Source: Vibrio echinoideorum
Lineage (GTDB): Bacteria; Pseudomonadota; Gammaproteobacteria; Enterobacterales; Vibrionaceae
Length of the DNA stretch: 64,000 nt
Direction of reading: 5' to 3'
Assembly (NCBI RefSeq): GCF_024347455.1
Contig: NZ_AP025483.1
Coordinates: 2,604,001-2,668,000, forward strand
This document shows positions 55,031-63,709 of the stretch, piece after piece. The translations under genes were made by a program, and so were the position numbers. The notes beneath the pieces were generated by a model. It was not told the DNA's origin and did no database searches. It saw nothing but the letters and a program-made list of their open reading frames with translations. Positions within the stretch are counted from its first letter, which is position 1; each line of letters starts with the position of its first letter.

Positions 55031-57682
55031 TTATTTAACCGAAGTAACTCGGCTTACTCTCTCGCCACTTTCAGAGATAGATCGGATGTACGTTTCGCTT
55101 GAAACCGAAGGACGTTGCTGCTCATCATAAGTCAGCCAGTTTTCACCATCAGCAGAGTATTGCAGCTCTACACCTGGGAATTGTACGTTCATCGCTAGCT
55201 TGCCATCAACAACCTGAGCGCCCGGTACTGGTAGTCGGTAATCAATACCTGCTTTCTCAAGTTTCGCCAGTTCACGTTGACCAACAATATTCGCGAAGCG
55301 ATTAAAGTCGCTGTTTAAATCCTGCTTATTCACTAGGTTTGATTCTTGAGAATATTCAACGCCCACTTTATAGTCGTTTTCCCAATCCGCTCTGTGCCAT
55401 GCTCTTTCTGCTGCAGCAAGAACGCGAGGGAATACCATGTATTCATATTGCTCATCAGTACGTACTGTTTCAGACCAAAGTTGCGCCGACAAACCATAGA
55501 AATGTTTCGCTTCAATTTCACCTTTACCACTGAAGCCATTGCCGTCACGGTCTAGTGATGTTTCTGCATTTTGTGGCATGTTTTCTGGTGCGAAACCAAA
55601 CATCTTACGAGTATCGGTTGCACGAGTTGCCCAGTAGTAACCACGCTCTGCAGCATCGACTTCGTATGGCATATCCATGTACACATAGTCTGGGTTAGAA
55701 ACAATCACGTCATAACCTTTTGCTGACCAGTCGTATACAGATGAAGTGCCGCCCCAGTAAAGAACGTCCCAGAAGTTAACGCGCGTACTTTCTGTTGCAA
55801 ATGCTTCCTCGCCTTCGCTGTATTTCAGGCCATCTTGCCATGCTTGGAAGTGTGGAATACCTTTATCAGCAACAATCTTAGATACCTGCTCTGCAAAGTG
55901 ACTTGGCAGGTGACCAAAATCGCTCACAGTACCATCAGCGATCAAAGACTGACACTGTGGAGATTGTTGGAATGGCTTGTCTTGCTTAGCCAAGTCAATG
56001 TTACCTTTCCATGCCACTTTATCTTCTGCATTAACATCTTGTAAGCCAGCACCTAACTTGATGTTTTTCGCTTCATCGCCGCCAAAGTGCCAAGTCGTTA
56101 GTGGAACGCCCGCTTCTTGGTGCATTGCCGCCACTTCAGAGATCACTTTATCGACAAAATGAGTTGAAGATTCCATACATGGGTTAATGAAACTTTGCTT
56201 ATCGTAGAACTGAACCGTGGTTACGTTCGATGTATCTTGTGGATCCATCAAGCGGTATTCGTTCGCTTCCGCTTCTTTACCTTCCGCCATTAGGCGAGTG
56301 TAACGCGCTTCCATTGATACCACAGCAGAACGAGCGTGTGCTGGCATATCAATTTCTGGGATTACTTCGATGCTGCGCGCTTTTGCGTAGCTTAAGATCT
56401 CGACGTAATCCGCTTTACTAAAGAAACCAGAGCCAAAGTTGTCTGTTGTTGGACCTGAACCTAGCTGAGGCAGTAAACAGCTTTGCTCTTCCAAATCAAA
56501 ACAACGATTAGACCCTACATCCGTTAGCTCTGGTAAACCTGGGATTTCTAAACGCCAGCCTTCATCATCTGTTAAGTGAAGGTGAAGTTTATTCATCTTG
56601 TAGGCCGCCATTTGATCTAGCGTTGCTAGGATGGCATCTTTTGAGTGGAAGTTTCGAGCAACATCAACCATCACACCACGGTAATCGAAACGTGGCGCAT
56701 CTTTGATCGACAGTTGTAGTAATGATTCAGCGTTCTGACTGTCTATTAGGCCAAAAATAGACTGAACGGCGTAGAAAGCACCTGTTTTATCAAACGCTTT
56801 AATCGCAATCCCCTCTTCCGAGATGCTTAGTTCATAAGCGCCAGATTTCGCCAAATCACCCGTAAACTGAGTAGGAACAACAGCAACACTAACAGGTAGG
56901 TCGCCACTCACATCTACGTTTACCACATCTGCACGTTCTTCAATTGCAGCGAACTGCTCAGCATCAAATGCCTCTTTCGGTAGTGCAATACCACCAGCAA
57001 TGCTCACTGAACCTTCGCCCGCTTCTACCGACATCGGTGTTGGTAGTAGAGTTGTTGATACATCTTGTGTTGCTAGATCAGCATTCTTTTCAAAGCGAGT
57101 AACCGCGGTTGCCATTACATTGTTGTCATCAGGAGTGCGCTTAAGGTTGTTTCCTTCCAAACCGGTCACAAACGACGCGACATCTTCAGTATTCAATGAA
57201 GCAATCATCTTAGGTTCTGCGTTTGGCGCGGTTACGAATGCACCCGGCATAAAGTCGGTTTCAAACAGTTGCCAATATTCACTCGTCAACGGAAGAATCA
57301 CTTCTTCACCAGCGGCAAAACCATCGAACTTATCTGTAGGCTCTAGTTTGTGTAGGTCACCCGTTACACGAGTGATTTTAAATTGTTCGTTATCAACATC
57401 TAAAATAAGGCGAATACTGTGGAAGTAGATAGTCCAATCTTTCGAGTCAATCGCTTCACCGTCATTGGTCAGGGTCATGTTCACTTTGTTACATGACGCC
57501 CATTCAGCACCTAACTCCTGACAAGCCATACCTTCATTCGCACCGTGATTGGTTAGAATTTCATATTGCACATCAAGGTTATCAGCCAGTGCATTAACAA
57601 CCTGTTGCTCAGGTGCTTGCGTTACGGCACAACCCGATAAACCAGCTAATACCGCGACAGATAGTAAGTTTCTTTTCAACAT
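55031..57682 (-). CDS. chb: Chitobiase, GH20 beta-N-acetylhexosaminidase lipoprotein
   Basis: The start at 57682 (MLKRNLLSVAVLAGLSGCAV, lipid Cys18) follows a GGTGA site. An ORF start 13 codons upstream is rejected. The 883-residue product equals the length of the characterised V. harveyi chitobiase. The N-terminal carbohydrate-binding-like domain spans about 35-190. The GH20 catalytic barrel at about 340-780 has the catalytic Asp536-Glu537 in HFGGDEAKN. The C-terminal Ig-like domain covers the last 70 or so residues. It cleaves N-acetylglucosamine from chito-oligosaccharides at the outer membrane. This indicates use of chitin. Confidence 0.94.
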   Translation of the reverse strand: MLKRNLLSVAVLAGLSGCAVTQAPEQQVVNALADNLDVQYEILTNHGANEGMACQELGAEWASCNKVNMTLTNDGEAIDSKDWTIYFHSIRLILDVDNEQFKITRVTGDLHKLEPTDKFDGFAAGEEVILPLTSEYWQLFETDFMPGAFVTAPNAEPKMIASLNTEDVASFVTGLEGNNLKRTPDDNNVMATAVTRFEKNADLATQDVSTTLLPTPMSVEAGEGSVSIAGGIALPKEAFDAEQFAAIEERADVVNVDVSGDLPVSVAVVPTQFTGDLAKSGAYELSISEEGIAIKAFDKTGAFYAVQSIFGLIDSQNAESLLQLSIKDAPRFDYRGVMVDVARNFHSKDAILATLDQMAAYKMNKLHLHLTDDEGWRLEIPGLPELTDVGSNRCFDLEEQSCLLPQLGSGPTTDNFGSGFFSKADYVEILSYAKARSIEVIPEIDMPAHARSAVVSMEARYTRLMAEGKEAEANEYRLMDPQDTSNVTTVQFYDKQSFINPCMESSTHFVDKVISEVAAMHQEAGVPLTTWHFGGDEAKNIKLGAGLQDVNAEDKVAWKGNIDLAKQDKPFQQSPQCQSLIADGTVSDFGHLPSHFAEQVSKIVADKGIPHFQAWQDGLKYSEGEEAFATESTRVNFWDVLYWGGTSSVYDWSAKGYDVIVSNPDYVYMDMPYEVDAAERGYYWATRATDTRKMFGFAPENMPQNAETSLDRDGNGFSGKGEIEAKHFYGLSAQLWSETVRTDEQYEYMVFPRVLAAAERAWHRADWENDYKVGVEYSQESNLVNKQDLNSDFNRFANIVGQRELAKLEKAGIDYRLPVPGAQVVDGKLAMNVQFPGVELQYSADGENWLTYDEQQRPSVSSETYIRSISESGERVSRVTSVK

Positions 57683-58087
57683 CGTATTCACCCATAAATT
57701 TAAAAATCGAGTTAGAAGCAAAGTGGAGCGCTTCGAAAGTTAGATCAACTATATGGGCTTATTTTGTGCCGTGAATTAAATCAAGCTAATTCAGTGATCA
57801 GCTTCAAATCTAAAAAATACTGATAAATTTAAATTTAATAAAATCATAACCTTAACAACATCGTCACTTCCGTCACTTTTATTTTGACGTAATAATTGAG
57901 AATTAAATCACAATCTTTTTAACGGATTTCATAAAATCGTGTCGTTTATAGAGAGAAAGGTTTAGAAGTTTGTTCTTGTTGTTATACTTTTCGTACAAAC
58001 AACGTGACATCGTTCTCAAAAAAAACCGTTAAAAAACTCCGTCAAAATCTTTTTTAACGAGTTTAATTCTTTATAAAGGAGCTTTCT
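57683..58087. other. Divergent promoter region, chitobiase and TraB-family gene
   Basis: An AT-rich stretch of about 400 bp separates the two divergent genes and must contain both promoters. No operator or RNA structure was recognised. Confidence 0.6.
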
Positions 58088-58975
58088 TTGCGCACATTTT
58101 GGTACCTAACGTTACTCACTCTCGCCTTTTCAGCAAAGCAAGCGGTCGCCGAACCCCTTTATTGGCAAGCAAAAAAAGAGGATTTGACCCTCACTATCTT
58201 AGGCTCTGTGCACGTTGGAGATGAGAGCATGTACCCGCTTCCCACACAGATCACTGACACGTTAAAAGAGAGCAACGGATTGATTGTCGAGACCGACATA
58301 AGAAAGACAAAAAGCGTGGCGTATCCCACGACCACAGTGACCACGGGTGATGTACTAAATGAAGAACAAGCTCAATTATTAACGAGCATATCAAAGTCAC
58401 TAGATATGCCGACTCAACAGTTACTCAGCTCACCACCTTGGGCAACAGCGATATCGATACAAATGCAACAATTGAAGAATCTTGGCTACGCATCGGCCGG
58501 CGGTGTTGATGCTACTTTGACTTACAAAGCGACGATTCAAGATGTGCCTGTTATCAGTTTAGAGCCTCTACAATTTCAAATAGACCTGATTTCAGGACAA
58601 AAAGATTCCGGTAAGGAATGGTTAACGACTAGCCTCGAACAGTTCGATCATATTGATGGCGACACTCGTTGCTTGATAGAAAGCTGGAAAGCAGGTGATT
58701 TAACTAAACTTGAAGAGTTTGCGAAATTATCTGAAATGCCATCTGAACTAGAAAAAACGTTTTTAACTGATCGCAATATCGATTGGGCAAACAAGCTCTC
58801 CGCCAATGATTGGAAACTGGATTCGAAAGGGAACTACTTGCTGGTCGTCGGCACTTTACACCTAATTGGCGAAGGTAATCTTTTGCAGTTATTAGAAGAG
58901 AAAGGATTCACTGTCATTCAACAATCACAGAGCCAACAGGCTCAGTGTCAGTTCGAGGTTAACGAAGGCAGTTAG
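58088..58975 (+). CDS. TraB/GumN family secreted protein
   Basis: The gene has a TTG start with a strong AAAGGAG site 8 bp upstream; 295 residues. A signal peptide runs to about residue 22 (KQAVA). The TraB/GumN family features are the N-terminal LGSVHVGDESMYPLP and the C-terminal LVVGTLHLIGEGNLLQLLEEKGF. These GxxH-type motifs are proposed to coordinate metal for a hydrolase activity, but the family's role is unproven in bacteria. It is a single gene, followed directly by a 15-bp inverted repeat. Confidence 0.85.
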   Translation: MRTFWYLTLLTLAFSAKQAVAEPLYWQAKKEDLTLTILGSVHVGDESMYPLPTQITDTLKESNGLIVETDIRKTKSVAYPTTTVTTGDVLNEEQAQLLTSISKSLDMPTQQLLSSPPWATAISIQMQQLKNLGYASAGGVDATLTYKATIQDVPVISLEPLQFQIDLISGQKDSGKEWLTTSLEQFDHIDGDTRCLIESWKAGDLTKLEEFAKLSEMPSELEKTFLTDRNIDWANKLSANDWKLDSKGNYLLVVGTLHLIGEGNLLQLLEEKGFTVIQQSQSQQAQCQFEVNEGS

Positions 58976-59022
58976 TTATTAAGGGCATGACCTTTTCCTT
59001 ATAAAAGCATGTCCTTAATAAC
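58975..59022. repeat. 15-bp inverted repeat after the TraB-family gene
   Basis: Arms GTTATTAAGGGCATG and CATGTCCTTAATAAC pair with one G-T and an 18-nt loop. The left arm begins at the last base of the stop codon. A second, 9-bp hairpin (AATAGCACC / GGTGCTATT, 59038-59060) follows. Both may contribute to termination. Confidence 0.7.
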
Positions 59023-59094
59023 AGAATCATTACATTTAATAGCACCATAACGGTGCTATTATCTTTCGCTCTTTTTATATTCGGTGTTGTTCTC

Positions 59095-59517
59095 ATGAAA
59101 CCAGTACTCTTCACTTTACCTATAGTCCTCGCGATCCTGATGCCCACGGCAGCGTCTGCCAAAGAAACTTGTACCATCGAACAGTTTCAAGCCATCGACA
59201 TTCAGCCAGATACAAAAGGCGGCGTGCTAGATAAAGAAAGCGGACAGTTTTTGATTACTGAAAAGCCACCAATGCGATGCAGCACCGTTACATTCACGAC
59301 GTCTACGACACGAAACCGTATCGCAAGCCAAATGAATGGTAACTTTGAAGCAAGCTTTTACGATGGCCAAACGGGTAACTCTCACTCGGTGACTTTTAAC
59401 GAAGATGAAGTACAGGCAGGTTACATTCGAATTGGTCCAAATAACCCTGTTGAAGCGTATGTTTGCTTTGTTACTTCAGAGACGCCAATCAAGAACATCA
59501 CTTGTGATGTAAAATAG
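59095..59517 (+). CDS. Small secreted protein of unknown function
   Basis: The start at 59095 (MKPVLFTLPIVLAILMPTAASA, 140 residues) gives a clean signal peptide. A longer frame begins inside the preceding hairpin and is rejected. The mature protein has four cysteines, likely two disulphides, and a beta-rich pattern. No family is recognised. It lies between the TraB-family gene and the curli locus and ends in its own terminator. Confidence 0.65.
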   Translation: MKPVLFTLPIVLAILMPTAASAKETCTIEQFQAIDIQPDTKGGVLDKESGQFLITEKPPMRCSTVTFTTSTTRNRIASQMNGNFEASFYDGQTGNSHSVTFNEDEVQAGYIRIGPNNPVEAYVCFVTSETPIKNITCDVK

Positions 59518-59541
59518 AATAGTTGAGTAGTTGAAAAAAAC

Positions 59542-59582
59542 AGGGCTAAGGGAAAAATCCATTTTCCGCATAGCCCTATTTT
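59542..59582. terminator. Terminator after the small secreted protein gene
   Basis: Arms AGGGCTA and TAGCCCT enclose a second inner pairing (GGGAAAA / TTTTCC) and lead to ATTTTG. It also lies 18 bp beyond the csgG stop on the other strand and could serve both. Confidence 0.75.
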
Positions 59583-59599
59583 GCTGCTTACTCGGTTGA

Positions 59600-60436
59600 C
59601 TAAAGGATGTCAGTGTCCGCTGCTAAGTAGCGGGCGATAATTGGATGTCTAATTGCATCAGGGTCACCTGGCGACCACATCCCACGTTTCATTCCCTTAA
59701 CGATTAAATGAATCACTGCCGCATCTATGGCTGACATTACCGCGATATTTACCGGCTCATTTTGGCTATAACCCATCTCAACTTCGAGCAACTCTTTGTA
59801 ATCAACAAAGCGAAAAGCACCGAAGCCAATTTCATGTGAGGAAATGGTTTTGGATGTAGTAACACTCAATAAAACTTGCCCTGTTCGTACATCCACGGCT
59901 CTTAAGTTCACCGTCACCTGATCCGTTCGATATTGCCCTGAGCCACCAATACCCAAATACTTAGCGCCTGCCCCACCAGTTACAATATTAGAATCGTAAG
60001 CCACGATGCCACCTTCTATGACAATGTTTGCGGAACTTAAGGACGACAAATCGGCACCATGATTATTAACAACTTTATCTTTCTTTTGAGCGGCACGAAT
60101 GATCTTACGTTCCGTCAACAAGTTTTGTAGGCCTTCTCGCTCTAAAGGCACAAACCATTGCGAATCGATCAACGATGTCGTCAATAACGACGTGCCCCCC
60201 TGTGGTACAGCGGTTGAGAAGTTACTGTTTGGCTGGGGTTTGTACTGCCCGGTTTGATCTCTGAAATCATACACTGATACCAGTATTTTCCCGCGAGGTA
60301 GAGGCAAAGAAACGAGATCCGTATAAGTAGAGCCTCTCGGCATCAACTTAGGAGTTTCAGACGTCTCTGGTATTTGCATCGAGTAGGTGCACCCTCCTAA
60401 CACAAAGGTCAGGAAGACGATAATAATCGCTTTCAT
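59600..60436 (-). CDS. csgG: CsgG, outer-membrane curli secretion channel
   Basis: The 278-residue lipoprotein has signal MKAIIIVFLTFVLGGC (Cys16) and the CsgG body with LPRGKILVSVYDFRDQTGQYKP, SLIDSQWFVPLEREGLQNLLTERKIIRAAQ and ANIVIEGGIVAYDSN. It forms the nonameric outer-membrane pore through which curli subunits exit. It follows csgF after 16 bp as the last gene of csgEFG. Confidence 0.95.
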   Translation of the reverse strand: MKAIIIVFLTFVLGGCTYSMQIPETSETPKLMPRGSTYTDLVSLPLPRGKILVSVYDFRDQTGQYKPQPNSNFSTAVPQGGTSLLTTSLIDSQWFVPLEREGLQNLLTERKIIRAAQKKDKVVNNHGADLSSLSSANIVIEGGIVAYDSNIVTGGAGAKYLGIGGSGQYRTDQVTVNLRAVDVRTGQVLLSVTTSKTISSHEIGFGAFRFVDYKELLEVEMGYSQNEPVNIAVMSAIDAAVIHLIVKGMKRGMWSPGDPDAIRHPIIARYLAADTDIL

Positions 60437-60452
60437 AACACAATCCTTGTGA

Positions 60453-60863
60453 TTAGAGGTCCGGGTTCAATCCCGAAACGCTGATTTCTGTCGATTCTCC
60501 TGTCGCTTTATCGACAATTTGAACCAATAACGTTCCCGAATCATCAACAATATTGAGGTAAAAATCATCCGTCTCTAACTGCCCGGTATTGCCGTTACCC
60601 ACGTCCGCCAACAATTGGCTGATTAAACGAGATTCAAGGCTCGATGCTAACCTATCTAATGCCGATTCTTGTTCGTCAAAGATATCCCTAGCACTAGGGT
60701 CTTCAAAATCGTTAATGGCATTAGCATGATTAAAAAGGTGAGAACTGTTTAGTGCATTTCCACCAAAGCTTGGGTTTACGGGTGTATAAACTAACTCGCT
60801 GGCATTAGCCGTAGGTACAACAAGTAGCGCTATTAATGTTGTCCTTACAAATGATTTCGACAT
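60453..60863 (-). CDS. csgF: CsgF, curli assembly factor
   Basis: The start at 60863 (MSKSFVRTTLIALLVVPTANA, 136 residues) follows AAGGAG six bases earlier. A longer frame starting inside csgE is rejected. The mature N-terminus (SELVYTPVNPSFGGNALNSSHL) is the CsgF signature that inserts into the CsgG channel. It couples secretion to nucleation by CsgB. It starts 10 bp after the csgE stop. Confidence 0.94.
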   Translation of the reverse strand: MSKSFVRTTLIALLVVPTANASELVYTPVNPSFGGNALNSSHLFNHANAINDFEDPSARDIFDEQESALDRLASSLESRLISQLLADVGNGNTGQLETDDFYLNIVDDSGTLLVQIVDKATGESTEISVSGLNPDL

Positions 60864-60873
60864 CCTTGGCTCC

Positions 60874-61350
60874 TTAAAATTCATCATGGTCTAGGTCATA
60901 GGTGTCCTGAAAAAGTCTCTCTGCTTGCCATCTGATGATGTAATTACCGACCACTCTTGTTGCATCAGCAGCACGCTCTTTCGCTTGTCTACGACCTGGG
61001 GACAACGCCGTGCGGAATATCGGTTTTCTAGAGTGTTGAACCTCTATGATGCTCCCAGATAACGCCGTTGGCCTTTCTTTTACCGTCAAATTTTCCTTAA
61101 GGTTTGGGTAGCTTTCATTGAGCGACTGCGAAAAAAAGAAATAAAAATCTTCCCCCAAACGCGTAATCGTTCTATCCACTATGATTCCATCGACTTCACT
61201 GAAGTCATTAAATTTTTCCTTAAGGTTGTTCGTTGAATCCTCAAGTTTGGTTCCGTTTTCCAAAGGAGCGCTATTTTCAAGACCATGACTCTTTTCGCCC
61301 GCATGAATAGCAAAGGTGAACAAAGCAATTGTAAGCAGCTTGATTTTCAT
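60874..61350 (-). CDS. csgE: CsgE, curli secretion specificity factor
   Basis: The start at 61350 (MKIKLLTIALFTFAIHAGE, 158 residues) follows GGGAG; the upstream in-frame ATG is part of that site. The core contains EVDGIIVDRTITRLGEDFYFFF and the C-terminus ATRVVGNYIIRWQAERLFQD. It caps the periplasmic side of CsgG. The stretch at about 20-50 is acidic/Asn-rich and longer than in E. coli CsgE. First gene of csgEFG. Confidence 0.92.
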   Translation of the reverse strand: MKIKLLTIALFTFAIHAGEKSHGLENSAPLENGTKLEDSTNNLKEKFNDFSEVDGIIVDRTITRLGEDFYFFFSQSLNESYPNLKENLTVKERPTALSGSIIEVQHSRKPIFRTALSPGRRQAKERAADATRVVGNYIIRWQAERLFQDTYDLDHDEF

Positions 61351-61362
61351 ATTGGCTCCCAT

Positions 61363-61664
61363 TCGAAGTCCATTTACAAAATGAGAATGCGATTCGCTGA
61401 ATCTAGATAAAGCGTAATTGATGCTTACAGTGGCATATATAAACTTTCGAATTAATTAGAGGGGATATTAAACAAACTAAGGTTGGCAGGCGTCAGTTAA
61501 ATACTAATTCAATTTTGTATATGCAATCGAATATTTTCAACTTTAAGTTTATAGCCGCCACTGAATCGAGAGCCTAGGATTTCGATAGGGCAAAGGGTTA
61601 CTCACTTCTCTACGTTTCTTATTATCGTAGAGATCATAATCACAAACACTTTAAGGCAAAGATA
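61363..61664. promoter_or_regulatory. Divergent regulatory region between csgE and csgB
   Basis: This AT-rich 300-bp stretch separates the two arms of the curli locus and must carry both promoters. I did not find a definite CsgD or other operator by eye. Confidence 0.6.
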
Positions 61665-62276
61665 ATGGTCATTGGGAAAGCATCACTTATCGGCTTAACT
61701 TGTTTATATTTATCAATAGGTAGTTTTAACAGTGCTATCGCTTCTGACTTGGAGGGAAGCTTTTTACACAATGTAAATCAGGATGTCGTTGATGAATTTA
61801 ATGATTTAGATTTAATTTCATCATGGGATTTGGATAACTACTCAGAAATAGATATATCCAACGCTTCTGATTCAATTGCGATTATTAGACAGAATAGTGC
61901 GGGAGTATCCGCAAATAATAAAGCAAAGATAAAACAGAGTGGTAATTCTAACTCGGCTTATATTAAACAAACTGGAAGCAATAATATCGCATTTGTAAAT
62001 CAGGACGGGTCAAACAACACAGCAGCTATTGGACAGCTTGGAGTAAATTCTGAAGCACTTATTTCCCAAGATGGAAATAACAATTTGGCTGTTATTGGGC
62101 AAGCAAATTTCTCTCGACAGAGCAGCCAGCTAAGCATTGATCAAAAAGGCAATGGCAATACAGCGTATTTGGCTGGTTCTGGGAGAAGTAATTTAGGGAT
62201 TTCTCAAGACGGCAATGACTTTGCTTTAGTGAAAGCGTCTAGCTCAATGAGAATCTACATCAATCAAGCAAATTAG
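61665..62276 (+). CDS. csgB: Curlin subunit, CsgB-like (nucleator)
   Basis: The 203-residue secreted protein has a signal peptide (about 1-26, ending NSAIA). An acidic segment and about five curlin repeats follow from residue 65. The clearest repeats read AYIKQTGSNNIAFVNQDGSN, TAAIGQLGVNSEALISQDGNN and LAVIGQANFS. They fit the x-Q-x-G-x-x-N-x-A amyloid strand-loop-strand rule. First gene of the plus-strand group, as csgB is in E. coli csgBAC. It could be the major rather than minor subunit, since its repeats are the more canonical of the two. Confidence 0.85.
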   Translation: MVIGKASLIGLTCLYLSIGSFNSAIASDLEGSFLHNVNQDVVDEFNDLDLISSWDLDNYSEIDISNASDSIAIIRQNSAGVSANNKAKIKQSGNSNSAYIKQTGSNNIAFVNQDGSNNTAAIGQLGVNSEALISQDGNNNLAVIGQANFSRQSSQLSIDQKGNGNTAYLAGSGRSNLGISQDGNDFALVKASSSMRIYINQAN

Positions 62277-62358
62277 CGCGCAGTATGGAAGCTTGATTCA
62301 AAATCACTTCTCTTGAAGTGGTACATAGTCGACATGGAAATGTATAAGGATACAACTT

Positions 62359-63216
62359 ATGAAACTTACACAAATTGGAATTATAGTCGGTGCCATTATT
62401 GGTTTAAATGTAGCTCACGCAGATAATTTACCTGCACCATTCCCTGCATCGGAGCCTGCATTGGGAGAAATTGAAGGGACAACAGATCTTGGCATTAAGA
62501 GTAAAGTTTCTGCTATTCAGCCTTTAGCGATGGACAATACCGCTGTGTGGCAAATGGGGAGCGGCGATATGGCTAATGTAACCATTATGCAAAACACGTC
62601 TGGTGTTACTGATGGTCATGTTGCGCTTGTCGACACACATGCCAGTTATAATTCAGATGTAGTAGTTCAACAGAGCGGTAACCTTAATGAAGCAGAGGTT
62701 GAACTACGATACAAACATAACAATGCTTGGATCGAACAAGATGGATTACGTAACCAAGCTAAAGTGAAAGTTGAGCGTTGGGGACAAAATAATGATCTGC
62801 GTGTCACCCAAATGGGCGTCGATAACATCTCTGTGGTAAAAGCGCTTGGTGGTGCTGACTTCAATGAAGCAGATGTGCGAGTTAATGGTAGTTTAAATGT
62901 CACATATACTGAATTCAGCGACCGAGATGCTGATAATAATGATGTTGATATTGATATTACTGGCGATAGCAACTACGTTCAAAGTATTGTTGATACTCGT
63001 AATATAGGCCCTGCTAGAGACAATTTGGTCGATATCGAAATTTCTGGTGATGGTAACAGAGTTTTCACCGAACAAATTGGACGAGAATCTAGTGCTATGG
63101 TTAACCTACAAAGCAGTAGTGCTAATGAATTTTTGATTCATCAGACTTCATATGACGCAGCCTATGTTTCAGGTAACGGTGCATACGGCAATGTTGGCCT
63201 AATAAATCAAAACTAA
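62359..63216 (+). CDS. csgA: Large divergent curlin subunit (CsgA position)
   Basis: The 285-residue secreted protein has a signal peptide ending AHA at about 21. From about residue 58 it has roughly nine degenerate repeats of 20-28 residues, such as SDVVVQQSGNLNEAEVEL, NAWIEQDGLRNQAKVKV and LVDIEISGDGNRVFTEQIG. Many positions normally Gln/Asn are Asp, Glu or Val, making it much more acidic than E. coli CsgA. It is also about twice as long. By position, 82 bp after the csgB-like gene, it is the CsgA counterpart. Confidence 0.75.
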   Translation: MKLTQIGIIVGAIIGLNVAHADNLPAPFPASEPALGEIEGTTDLGIKSKVSAIQPLAMDNTAVWQMGSGDMANVTIMQNTSGVTDGHVALVDTHASYNSDVVVQQSGNLNEAEVELRYKHNNAWIEQDGLRNQAKVKVERWGQNNDLRVTQMGVDNISVVKALGGADFNEADVRVNGSLNVTYTEFSDRDADNNDVDIDITGDSNYVQSIVDTRNIGPARDNLVDIEISGDGNRVFTEQIGRESSAMVNLQSSSANEFLIHQTSYDAAYVSGNGAYGNVGLINQN

Positions 63217-63217
63217 T

Positions 63218-63544
63218 ATGAAACATTACCCTTATTATAAAACGGCGCTAGTCGCCGTTTTATTTATTATAACTTCTTTAAATAGCTTCGCTTCAGGTTT
63301 AAAGTCGGTACAGTGCCTGATAGAAAACCAAAACATTATACTGACCTTTGATAACGATATGATGTCATCATTTCAATTGAGTACAAAAACTGACTCTAAA
63401 TTTAGTCAAAATACAAACAGTGGCACAACTAAGTTAATTCTTAATATAAATCAATTCCCTGCAGTGATAAATCTTAGCCCCGCTAACAAAGCTTGGGTAA
63501 TTACCTCTACCTGTACGATAAAACCATTAAGACAAAAAGAATGA
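63218..63544 (+). CDS. Small secreted protein in the CsgC position
   Basis: The 108-residue protein has signal MKHYPYYKTALVAVLFIITSLNSFA. The mature part is beta-rich with two Cys (VQCLIENQNIILTF; STCTIKP). It begins 1 bp after the csgA-like stop, so it is translationally coupled. Length and position recall E. coli CsgC or the CsgH amyloid inhibitors, but I see no clear sequence match. It may be an Ig-like anti-amyloid chaperone. Confidence 0.65.
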   Translation: MKHYPYYKTALVAVLFIITSLNSFASGLKSVQCLIENQNIILTFDNDMMSSFQLSTKTDSKFSQNTNSGTTKLILNINQFPAVINLSPANKAWVITSTCTIKPLRQKE

Positions 63545-63627
63545 ATTAATCGCCACCTATTTTAGCCAAGTAACATTTACCCCCACCGATACCATTAAAT
63601 AAACTATATATTTCATGAATAATTCAC

Positions 63628-63641
63628 CGCGATAATTCGCG
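63628..63641. repeat. Small palindrome in front of the csgD-like gene
   Basis: CGCGA-TAAT-TCGCG lies about 70 bp upstream of the csgD-like start. It could be an operator or a small hairpin; no T-run follows it. Confidence 0.4.
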
Positions 63642-63709
63642 AAAAATCAATGTGTGCTATAAACTATGTAATCTAACAAAAAGTAATGAGTTACTAAAAG
63701 GAGTCACAC

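Noticed and set aside
57000..57428. 142-codon plus-strand open frame inside the chitobiase gene
   Set aside because: It is a reading-frame shadow of the conserved chitobiase coding sequence.
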